Assembly (NCBI GenBank): GCA_023269365.1
Contig: JAHFTN010000020.1
Coordinates: 1-15,381 of the forward strand
Source of the DNA: Chlamydiota bacterium
Lineage (GTDB): Bacteria > Chlamydiota > Chlamydiia > Chlamydiales > Rhabdochlamydiaceae
DNA: 15,381 bases
Direction of reading: 5' to 3'
Below are positions 6,942 through 13,131 of this stretch, in pieces. Under the pieces are notes generated by a model. The model was not told the DNA's origin, searched no databases, and worked only from the letters and a program-made list of their open reading frames with translations. The position numbers were made by a program, and so were the translations under genes. The first letter of the stretch is position 1. Each line of letters starts with the position of its first letter.

Positions 6942-8276
6942 ATGACAGTTTCTAAAATTTTAAAATGCCCTGACGCATTAGGACTAGTCTTTGAATGTCT
7001 TCCCGCTACACAAGCCTGGCGAGCCAGGGGAACCTCTCAATTATTTCAGTCTGTTTTCAATGCATTACAACAACAAAGAACTGCTAAGGGCGAGCCCATC
7101 CCTAGATTTTATAGCTACAACGAGAGATTTGAATTAGCTAAGGTAAGAAAAGAGATCGCAATCCTAACCGCCACAATCGAGAACGTACCGATAACTCCCT
7201 CTATAGATGAGTTGAAAATGAGAGAAAGGTTAAGGGAGCTTGATTGCACTGAATCCAGTTTAATACGTGCCATTTGCAATAACACAGGGTTTTGTAGGGA
7301 ACAAACTCTTGAGCGTCAGGAAGAAGCTCATTTTTCCTTTGACCAAAAAGTTTATAGCCTTTTTGGAGGTAGAAACGCATTAAAAAATCTTCCTCAACTC
7401 ACTGAAGAACAGTGTGCTTTAGACTTTTATGCATTACTACGCAGTGTACACAAAAGTTCTGTTATAAGTAGAGTAATTGTAAATGCACTTAAAAATAAAT
7501 TTTTAATTATTTCAAATTCTGATTCTAAGGTGGATTCGTACAAGGAGAATGGTGAAATTCAGCATATACCTTTAACTGTTTTTACATTGATCTTTAAAAT
7601 AAGGAGAGGTTCAGGCTGGAGTGTTATAAGCAGTGTTGGCGATCAACGTAGCGTCTCATTGTCAGATGAAGAAATTACTAATTTAAGTGAAATTATTAAG
7701 AATAGTCCTGAATTCATTAAAAATAGTTTTTTTATTAAACATAAAAAAGAAGAAGAGGAGTTAGAACGCGTAAAAACTTTAAGAGATTCTTTCGAGGCAC
7801 AGCTAGATTCTTTATTTGGGGTTTCTTTTCAATCATTTTTACCCACACTACCTGAGGTTTTTCTAGAAAATAGGCCGGGAACAAAAGAGCTTGATTTAGA
7901 GCTTTCTCATTTACGCATAGTTTCTTGTATGATGAGTGTTAAGAATTTTTTTCCCCCTAATTTTTTTATTTGTAACGAAAAGGGGGAAAAGCAATTTTTT
8001 GTAGCCGCTAAATTAGAATGTCTTAGTTGGGGTAGAACAGGCTGCCCAAAAAAAAGTTTTTGTTGGGTTAGTTTTGGCTCCCCCATTATTCCTCAAGGGA
8101 CATACCTCCCTAATGAGAGTGTACAGATGAAGAAGAACGTCTATGTATTTGCATCCCAAGGTAAATTTGCGAATCCAGAAAGTTTTGCAGCTTTACAAGC
8201 GTGGATTACAGCACATAAGCCTCAGATCGAAAATAGAGAAGGGATGCCAAACCCCTATTTCAAAGGTGGGGAATAG
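6942..8276 (+). CDS. F-box-like protein A (tandem paralogue)
   Basis: This 444-residue protein has an N-terminal F-box-like motif at about residues 8-45: a Pro-Asp start, then ALGLVFECLP, then AWRAR and LFQSVF. F-box motifs bind Skp1 in eukaryotic SCF ubiquitin ligases, and amoeba-associated chlamydiae are known to encode expanded F-box families, so a host-directed role is plausible but inferred. Residues about 60-110 look like a coiled coil. Two related segments follow, at about 137-254 and 288-428. Each starts with SLFG and a short LP motif, continues to an aliphatic strand with ICN or ISN and Gly-containing turn, and ends with a helix (ITNLSEII; FAALQAWI). No known domain is recognised for them. 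AAGGAG lies 8 nt before the ATG. There is no signal peptide. The gene is AT-rich compared with flanking housekeeping genes. Its last 119 nt are almost identical to the paralogue downstream. Confidence 0.8.
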   Translation: MTVSKILKCPDALGLVFECLPATQAWRARGTSQLFQSVFNALQQQRTAKGEPIPRFYSYNERFELAKVRKEIAILTATIENVPITPSIDELKMRERLRELDCTESSLIRAICNNTGFCREQTLERQEEAHFSFDQKVYSLFGGRNALKNLPQLTEEQCALDFYALLRSVHKSSVISRVIVNALKNKFLIISNSDSKVDSYKENGEIQHIPLTVFTLIFKIRRGSGWSVISSVGDQRSVSLSDEEITNLSEIIKNSPEFIKNSFFIKHKKEEEELERVKTLRDSFEAQLDSLFGVSFQSFLPTLPEVFLENRPGTKELDLELSHLRIVSCMMSVKNFFPPNFFICNEKGEKQFFVAAKLECLSWGRTGCPKKSFCWVSFGSPIIPQGTYLPNESVQMKKNVYVFASQGKFANPESFAALQAWITAHKPQIENREGMPNPYFKGGE

Positions 8277-8328
8277 ACAGCTTCCCCCCGTTTCCTCTGT
8301 CACCTGTTTGGGGCTCGGGTTAATAATC
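8158..8328 (+). repeat. Near-identical 3' block, copy A
   Basis: This 171-bp block covers the last 119 nt of F-box gene A and 52 nt beyond its stop. It matches 9855-10024 with two substitutions and one single-base indel by eye. Identity passes straight through the stop codon into non-coding DNA, unlike the strongly diverged central part of the two genes. Confidence 0.9.
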
Positions 8329-8379
8329 CTAAAAAACGGCAGTTGCAAGCTGTAAAGTGATGCAAGATTTTGAGTCTGA

Positions 8380-8440
8380 ATTGATTCCGACAGAGAGGCA
8401 CATTTCCCAAGTGGTGAAGCGCCCCTCTGTCGGAATCGAT
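8380..8440 (+). terminator. Hairpin between the two F-box units
   Basis: Positions 8380-8399 pair with 8421-8440, built on GATTCCGACAGAG and CTCTGTCGGAATC, with one wobble and one mismatch and a loop of about 21 nt. The stem is followed by GTTTT, so it resembles a rho-independent terminator for F-box gene A, 104 nt after its stop. The remainder of the 317-nt gap (8277-8593) holds the duplicated 3' flank of unit A and the duplicated 5' region of unit B. Confidence 0.6.
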
Positions 8441-8534
8441 GTTTTAAAGCTTTTAGTTGAGATTAGGTAATTTGTTTATTAACAGTAACTAACTTAGTAT
8501 AAGCAAGATACTAGTTTAAATTTATTTATATTAA

Positions 8535-8563
8535 TTAATGTTTAATTTTAAATATGGTATAAT
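8535..8563 (+). promoter_or_regulatory. Candidate promoter of F-box gene B
   Basis: A consensus -10 box TATAAT lies at 8558-8563, 30 nt before the ATG. A poor -35 box TTAATG lies 17 nt upstream at 8535-8540. The boxes align in position with the promoter of unit A (TTAACA and TAAAAT). Confidence 0.55.
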
Positions 8564-8593
8564 TTCCTCTATATTCAAACCAAGGAGTTTACA

Positions 8594-9973
8594 ATGACAG
8601 TTTCTACTAAAGTAGGTTCTAAAATTTTAGAATGCCCTCCAGATGCATTAGGACTAGTCTTTGAATATCTTCCCTCTATACAAGCCTGGCGAGCCAGGGA
8701 AACCTCTTTGTTGTTTCAGTTTGTTTTTGAAAGATTACAAAATGAAAGAACGGATAGGAAAGAGCCTGTCCCTAAATTTTATAGATGCAAAGAGAGACGT
8801 GAGTTAGCCACGACAAGGGATCAGATCGCAACAGTTACCGCCCAAATGGCACAACTCCCTCAGATAACTCGATTTTTTATTTTTGCAATTAATTTTATAA
8901 GACAATCCCCATGGAACAAAGAGTTAGAAGAACTTCGTAATGCTGAATTTGCTTTAATAAATTCTATTAGAGCTAGGGATTTTCGAAAGGTTCAACGTTA
9001 TGAGGCTCTTGAAGAAGCTTTTTTTGCCGATGACCAAAAAGTTTACAACCTCTTTGGAGGCAAAGGTGCACTAAAAAATTTCCCTCAACTCACTGAAGAG
9101 CAGTCTGCTTTAAACCTTGATGAATTAATAGAAAAGATCAGTACAGCTCCTATCATAAACCATGTAATGGTAAATGTAATTAATAATAGGTTCTTAATTG
9201 TTTCAAATTCTTGTTTTAATCGGGATTGGTACCATGAGTCTTGTTTTAATCGGGATTGGTACCATGAGAATGGTATAATGATATACACGGATTTAACTGT
9301 CTTTACATTGATTTTTAAAAAGGACGACGTCTGGCGTGTTGTTATATCCGAACGTAATTCTCTAAGAAGATTCACATTGTTTGATGAAAAATTTATTGAG
9401 TTAAATCGTTTTTTTGAAAAATATGATATTAAAAATAATTCAAACATGCTCATAACTAATAATGATTATATTAACAAGATGAAACGAGGGGCAGAATCGA
9501 AACGTAAAGAAGCTTTAAAAGCTTCTTTCCATGCACAGCTAGACTCTTTATTCGGTTATTCTTTTGAAAAATTCTTACTCGCGCTACCCAAGTTTCCCCT
9601 GGATATGGTGAACATTATAATTAAAAATGATTTCACATTTTCCCACTTACACGCAGTCCCCTATATGATGAATATAAAGGAATTTCCTTATCTCAATTTT
9701 CTTATTTGCAATGAGAACGGGGAAAGGCAATTGTTTATAGTCAGATGCTTAAAAAATCTTGATTGGTCTAGTTTCGGCGATCCCATTATTCCTCAAGGAG
9801 AAAAATACAAAAATGAGGATGAGTGGATGATGGGCGGTTATGCATTTGCAATCGAAGGTAAATTTGCGAATCCAGAAAGTTTTGCAGCTTTACAAGCGTG
9901 GATTACAGCACATAAGCCTCAGATCGAAAATAGAGAAGAGATGCCAAACCCCTATTTCAAAGGTGGGGAATAG
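8594..9973 (+). CDS. F-box-like protein B (tandem paralogue)
   Basis: This 459-residue paralogue of the gene at 6942-8276 has the same plan. The F-box-like motif is at about residues 11-48 (CPPDALGLVFEYLPSIQAWRARE) and is closer to the eukaryotic pattern than in copy A. Helical residues about 65-145 include a hydrophobic stretch, FFIFAINFI, at 94-102. Two related segments follow at about 149-275 and 315-441, with YNLFGG and LDSLFG at their starts. A 10-residue stretch, SCFNRDWYHE, is present twice in tandem (residues 206-225) because of a perfect 30-bp duplication, and it is absent from copy A. AAGGAG lies 8 nt before the ATG. The C-terminal 39 residues differ from copy A at one position only. 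It ends convergently, 61 nt from acpS. A host-directed role through Skp1 is inferred, not shown. Confidence 0.8.
   Translation: MTVSTKVGSKILECPPDALGLVFEYLPSIQAWRARETSLLFQFVFERLQNERTDRKEPVPKFYRCKERRELATTRDQIATVTAQMAQLPQITRFFIFAINFIRQSPWNKELEELRNAEFALINSIRARDFRKVQRYEALEEAFFADDQKVYNLFGGKGALKNFPQLTEEQSALNLDELIEKISTAPIINHVMVNVINNRFLIVSNSCFNRDWYHESCFNRDWYHENGIMIYTDLTVFTLIFKKDDVWRVVISERNSLRRFTLFDEKFIELNRFFEKYDIKNNSNMLITNNDYINKMKRGAESKRKEALKASFHAQLDSLFGYSFEKFLLALPKFPLDMVNIIIKNDFTFSHLHAVPYMMNIKEFPYLNFLICNENGERQLFIVRCLKNLDWSSFGDPIIPQGEKYKNEDEWMMGGYAFAIEGKFANPESFAALQAWITAHKPQIENREEMPNPYFKGGE
9209..9268 (+). repeat. Perfect 30-bp in-frame tandem duplication
   Basis: Positions 9209-9238 and 9239-9268 are identical, beginning TCTTGTTTTAATCGGG. 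The duplication adds exactly ten codons and keeps the frame of F-box gene B. Perfect identity implies a recent slippage event. Confidence 0.95.
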
Positions 9974-10024
9974 ACAGCTTCCCTCCGTTTCCTCTGTCAC
10001 CTGTTGGGGCTCGGGTTAATAATC
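9855..10024 (+). repeat. Near-identical 3' block, copy B
   Basis: This is the partner of 8158-8328 (170 bp). It spans the last 119 nt of F-box gene B and 51 nt of the region between it and acpS. Confidence 0.9.
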
Positions 10025-10034
10025 GGTGAATCGA

Positions 10035-10427
10035 CTAATTCACAGAGCTTTTGATCCATAGGGCAAAGGCGGTGACGTAGAGCTGGCAGTGGCTAATGGA
10101 GACAAGAACAGTGGTGCCGTCGAGTTTTTTTTGGAGGGCGGGGGAGAAATTCACGACGGGCTTGCCGGCGCTGTTGTTGATGATGATGATGTCGAGCCAG
10201 GAGGCGTGTTCCCCAAATCCCGTCCCTAGCGCCTTGACGACAGCTTCCTTGGCAGAAAAGCGCCCGGCGAAGTGGGGGACAGGATCTTGGTACTTTAGGC
10301 AGTAATCTTGCTCTTGGGTTGTAAATAATTTAGCGAGCATCCTTAGCCCATGGGTGTCCATGCTTTTGCGGATTCTCTCGATCTCAATGATATCATTGCC
10401 AATGCCTAAAATGGGATTATCGCTCAT
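10035..10427 (-). CDS. acpS: Holo-[acyl-carrier-protein] synthase
   Basis: AcpS transfers 4'-phosphopantetheine from CoA to the serine of acyl carrier protein, activating it for fatty acid synthesis. From the chosen ATG at 10425-10427 it has 130 residues, normal for the family. Signatures are GIGNDIIEIERI with Asp12, LFTTQEQDYC, and GRFSAKEAVVKALGTGFG with Glu61 (the Mg-binding pair is Asp12 and Glu61), and VSISH near the C-terminus. The frame is open to 10484, but the first 19 codons would overlap the upstream gene further and do not resemble AcpS. GAAGG precedes the tandem ATGs at 10430 and 10427, so either may be used. The start lies inside the 3' end of the PIN-TRAM gene (stop at 10417-10419), so the two are translationally coupled. 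A 6-bp inverted repeat, GTGAAT and ATTCAC, surrounds its stop. Confidence 0.95.
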   Translation of the reverse strand: MSDNPILGIGNDIIEIERIRKSMDTHGLRMLAKLFTTQEQDYCLKYQDPVPHFAGRFSAKEAVVKALGTGFGEHASWLDIIIINNSAGKPVVNFSPALQKKLDGTTVLVSISHCQLYVTAFALWIKSSVN

Positions 10428-11499
10428 CATCTGAACCTTCATCTCCTTCAAAGCTTTTGTCGGGGGTTTCTTCATCGGTAGCATTACAGAAAATCATCCT
10501 TCCCGATGTGGTGTGTTTTACAGAAAGCACTGTCGCATCGATCACCTCTCCAATGTAGTTGCCTCCACCGTTAACGACCACCATGGTGCCATCGTCGAGG
10601 TAGCCGACCCCTTGGCGAGGTTCTTTGCCGTAGCGTTGGATCTTGATTTTGATCATCTCTCCCGCTTGCATGAGGGGTTTGAGCGCATTGGACAAGGTGT
10701 GGATGTTGATGATCCGGATCCCTTCGATCGAGGCCATCTGAATCCGGCTGATGTCAGCGGTCAGCAAGTTTGCATCGAGCAGCCTTGCTAGCCGAACGAG
10801 TTTGCTCTGAGAGTCTTTTGCATCGGGGAAATCGGTATCGTTAAAACGAACCTCTAAGCCTGCAATCGTCTCTAGTTTTTTGATCACATCTAAGCTGCGT
10901 CGCGCTTTGGCTTTAGAAAACTCATCGCCCACTTCAGCAGAGGCGTAGAGCTCTTTGATGATAAAGCGAGGAAGCACGAGCTGATGATCGAGAACCCCCG
11001 TAGCAGAAAGATCGATGATCCGCGTGTCGGAAAGGACAGAACTGTCGATGATGAGGTCTTTCTTTTTCTCTCGAGTAGGAGAGAATTTTACGAAGGGGAT
11101 ACTGACATAGAGTTCGTCAGAAGCGCGCAGGGTCATAATCGTGCCGAGATAGGTTCCGAAAAGGAAAAGGGCGATTTTGATCATCTCTAGCGTTTGGGGT
11201 TGCAAGACGATGGAGACCTTACTGATGGTAATGACCGCATCAAACACGAGGACAAGGGCTTGCCCCATGAGGTACCCGATGAAAATTCCCATGATGGCGA
11301 TGTTGAAAGAGCGCAAGTTAAAGCGTCTAAATACGAGGTCAAAGCCGATGAGGAGAAACCCAAAAACAGCGCCAAAGATGACCCCAATAAGTGTGTTTTC
11401 TGCAACGGTTCCCGTCGGGCTCGATACCATGTAGGTGGTCATGAGGAAAATGCTGAGAATAAAAAACAAGGTCCTCAGGAAGGCGAGAGAAAGGGTCAT
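10417..11499 (-). CDS. YacL-type integral membrane PIN-TRAM domain protein
   Basis: From the ATG at 11497-11499 the protein has 360 residues, close to B. subtilis YacL. Four hydrophobic helices (about residues 3-25, 35-57, 64-88 and 106-126) anchor it in the inner membrane. A cytoplasmic PIN domain at about 148-270 carries the expected acidic residues: Asp152 in LIIDSSVLSD, Glu183 in FIIKELYAS, Asp229 and Asp249 in LLTADISRI. A TRAM RNA-binding domain at about 276-338 (GEMIKIKIQRYGKE, GYLDDGTMVVV) and a very acidic tail follow. PIN domains are usually Mg-dependent RNases, so a membrane-bound RNA-processing enzyme is likely, though its substrate is unknown. The frame is open to 11565, but AGGAG 7 nt before the ATG at 11499 and the immediate start of the first helix favour the shorter form. 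It overlaps acpS downstream. Confidence 0.9.
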   Translation of the reverse strand: MTLSLAFLRTLFFILSIFLMTTYMVSSPTGTVAENTLIGVIFGAVFGFLLIGFDLVFRRFNLRSFNIAIMGIFIGYLMGQALVLVFDAVITISKVSIVLQPQTLEMIKIALFLFGTYLGTIMTLRASDELYVSIPFVKFSPTREKKKDLIIDSSVLSDTRIIDLSATGVLDHQLVLPRFIIKELYASAEVGDEFSKAKARRSLDVIKKLETIAGLEVRFNDTDFPDAKDSQSKLVRLARLLDANLLTADISRIQMASIEGIRIINIHTLSNALKPLMQAGEMIKIKIQRYGKEPRQGVGYLDDGTMVVVNGGGNYIGEVIDATVLSVKHTTSGRMIFCNATDEETPDKSFEGDEGSDDER

Positions 11500-11554
11500 G
11501 ATCCATCTCCTATGGTAATGGGTAAGACTTTGAATTGTAGAAAGGGAGTGTATT

Positions 11555-11566
11555 TTTGTCGACAAA
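11555..11566. promoter_or_regulatory. 12-bp perfect palindrome between divergent genes
   Basis: TTTGTCGACAAA is a perfect palindrome in the 112-nt gap between the PIN-TRAM gene and the divergent membrane-protein operon. It could be a shared operator. A chance occurrence cannot be excluded. Confidence 0.3.
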
Positions 11567-11611
11567 CTAAACTCAATTTTGTAAAATTATTTTCATTTTT
11601 AGGAGAGCCTT

Positions 11612-12103
11612 ATGCGTTTGAGTAAGCCGGTATGGATTGCCCTTTCAGGGGTCACTTGGTTCATTGTAGGGATAGGCCTGTTGACATTGGGGATGCAGTT
11701 TGTTGTGTTTAAAACACAAATCGATCTCTATGAGACAGAGTCTTTAATTGCCCATCTTTCCTCGCTAGCAGGGGGAAGGGAACAGGCGGCGCTTGCCCTC
11801 ATTACAATCGGCCTCATCATCGGTTTTATGAAAGGACGTTTTGTCTTGGTTAAAACCGTGAAGCGGGTAGTCAATAGAATTCTTTCCTTAGAAGAGCCCG
11901 TTCGCATTTCCCAGGTGTATAGTAAAACTTATTTGCTCCTCATCGGCTCTATGGTGTTGCTGGGGATGAGCATGAAATGGATCGGGTTGCCCTTAGAAAT
12001 TCGGGGTGTGGTGGATATCGCCATCGGCTCAGCGCTTATGAATGGCGCCTCCGCCTATTTCCGTGCCGCTTTTTCCCTCTACAAGCAGAGGAAGGCCTCT
12101 TGA
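11612..12103 (+). CDS. Small integral membrane protein of unknown function
   Basis: This 163-residue protein has four probable transmembrane helices at about residues 8-30, 58-77, 105-125 and 132-152, with positively charged loops (KGRFVLVKTVKRVVNRI and a C-terminal YKQRKAS). The first helix follows only a short N-terminus, MRLSKP. No family is recognised from sequence. A good ribosome binding site, AGGAG, lies 7 nt before the ATG. It heads a tightly packed operon: the TTG start of holA overlaps its stop codon. It is divergent from the YacL-type gene with 112 nt between starts, and acpS lies just beyond that. In C. trachomatis a small unassigned membrane protein follows acpS, as I recall, so this may be its counterpart, but that is uncertain. 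Confidence 0.85.
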   Translation: MRLSKPVWIALSGVTWFIVGIGLLTLGMQFVVFKTQIDLYETESLIAHLSSLAGGREQAALALITIGLIIGFMKGRFVLVKTVKRVVNRILSLEEPVRISQVYSKTYLLLIGSMVLLGMSMKWIGLPLEIRGVVDIAIGSALMNGASAYFRAAFSLYKQRKAS

Positions 12104-13131
12104 AATACCAGAATCTAGCCGCTTTCGAAAAACATCTCTTAACCCAGCTTCCCTTGCCCCGGGTCTTTGTCGTCGTTTCCTCTTGCTCGTATGAGAGGAG
12201 AAAAATCCTGGAAAAAATTGCACTCCTCATTTGCAAAAAAGAGGGGCAGGTCCAGTCTCTACACAGGGATGCAGCAGAAGGGGATCTCAAGCAGACCCTC
12301 GAGGAGCTCAACACGCAGGGGTTATTCTCCTCACAAAAGACGGTGTATCTTGAGGGAGTAGACAAACTGAAAAAAGCAGAGCTCTCCTTCCTGTGTACCT
12401 ATGTGGAAAAGCCCTCGCCGAGCGCTTATCTCCTCTTAGGGGCCTCTTCTGGCAAGGGGCTCTCTGAGTTGTATGTGAAGGGAAAAAAAGGATTGATTGG
12501 CTGCGATTTGAGTGAGGAAAAACCCTGGGAGCTCAAGGCGCGCCTTAAAGCAATGTTAATCGACCATGCGGCTCAGAGCCAAAAGCGATTCCGTCCAGAA
12601 GCTCTTGATTATTTACTCGACCATGTAGGACTGCAGTTGCCCTCTTTGGAAAAAGAGGTGGATAAACTCATCACTTATGGAATAGAGCGAGAAGAGATCT
12701 CCTTTTCCGATGTCAAGGCACTCTGTTCTACCGAGAAGGGGTTAACCCTGTGGCAACTCATCGATGCTCTCATAGAGGGCTCTTCTTTCCCTAAAATAGA
12801 AGAGGATGTGGATTTAGGGACTTTATTCCCTCTATTTTCTCAGCTGCGTTCCCAGTTAGAGCACGGTCTTGCTGTGGCCTTACTGCTGCAGAGAAAAGTG
12901 CCCCCTCACGAGATGGCAGCTCACATCCCCTCCCTTAAACCGGCGTCTTTGAACAAGACCCTCTCTCTAGCTCGCATGAGCCCCCCCTTATTTTTTAAAA
13001 AGGCGCTCGATCTCTGCTTCGAGGCAGAGCTAATGGCAAAGAATAGCTCTTTAGAGCCTAGCTGTATTTTAGAAATGCTCATTTCCAAATTAATCCTACT
13101 GAAAAATGCCCATGCTCTATCTCCTGCCTAA
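12100..13131 (+). CDS. holA: DNA polymerase III delta subunit
   Basis: HolA is the clamp-opening subunit of the polymerase III clamp loader, which places the beta sliding clamp on primed DNA. With a TTG start at 12100 the protein has 343 residues, the same length as E. coli HolA. The frame is open back to 11977, but those extra residues would lie inside the membrane-protein gene. TTG overlaps the upstream stop (TTGA) and is preceded by AGAGGAAGG. Family hallmarks are LFSSQKTVYLEGVDKLKKAELSF, the following PSPSAYLLL, LLDHVGLQLPSLEKEVDKLITY and LWQLIDALIEG, with the helical C-terminal collar domain after that. The nucleotide-binding fold is degenerate, as expected for delta. Its last 26 nt overlap the next gene, so translation is coupled. 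Confidence 0.9.
   Translation: MKYQNLAAFEKHLLTQLPLPRVFVVVSSCSYERRKILEKIALLICKKEGQVQSLHRDAAEGDLKQTLEELNTQGLFSSQKTVYLEGVDKLKKAELSFLCTYVEKPSPSAYLLLGASSGKGLSELYVKGKKGLIGCDLSEEKPWELKARLKAMLIDHAAQSQKRFRPEALDYLLDHVGLQLPSLEKEVDKLITYGIEREEISFSDVKALCSTEKGLTLWQLIDALIEGSSFPKIEEDVDLGTLFPLFSQLRSQLEHGLAVALLLQRKVPPHEMAAHIPSLKPASLNKTLSLARMSPPLFFKKALDLCFEAELMAKNSSLEPSCILEMLISKLILLKNAHALSPA

Larger units (their letters stand above)
6781..8328 (+). repeat. Tandem duplication unit A (promoter, F-box-like gene, 3' flank)
   Basis: The unit shares its 5' edge (TTTAGTTGAGATTA at 6781-6794) with unit B (8452-8465) and its 3' edge (TAATAATC at 8321-8328) with unit B (10017-10024). Upstream AT-rich DNA, promoter position, ribosome binding site, gene and 3' flank occur in the same order in both units. 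The units differ by a few small indels and are strongly diverged in the central coding part. Confidence 0.85.
8452..10024 (+). repeat. Tandem duplication unit B (promoter, F-box-like gene, 3' flank)
   Basis: This is the second copy of the unit described at 6781-8328. It begins 11 nt after a hairpin, as unit A begins at the end of one, although the two hairpins have unrelated sequences. It ends 10 nt before the stop codon of the convergent acpS. Confidence 0.85.

Noticed and set aside
7015..7028. CCTGGC and GCCAGG hairpin inside the F-box coding region, also at 8685-8698
   Set aside because: It is only 6 bp, encodes the conserved AWRAR of the motif in both paralogues, and is most simply explained by shared ancestry of the coding sequence.
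6781..10024. A transposon or CRISPR explanation for the duplicated region
   Set aside because: No transposase, no terminal inverted repeats around the units and no short regularly spaced repeats are visible. The repeat is two large gene-containing units.
10026..10043. GTGAAT and ATTCAC inverted repeat as a terminator of acpS
   Set aside because: The stem is only 6 bp and overlaps the last acpS codons, with no T run in the transcript direction, so it is too weak to call.
11556..11587. TTGTCG and TAAAAT as a promoter for the small membrane protein gene
   Set aside because: The spacer is 20 nt, outside the usual range, so I list only the palindrome.
11194..11625. A 143-residue + strand open frame opposite the YacL-type gene
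   Set aside because: It is antisense to clear PIN and membrane segments, is very rich in Lys/Asp/Glu as a mirror of hydrophobic codons, and has no start signal.
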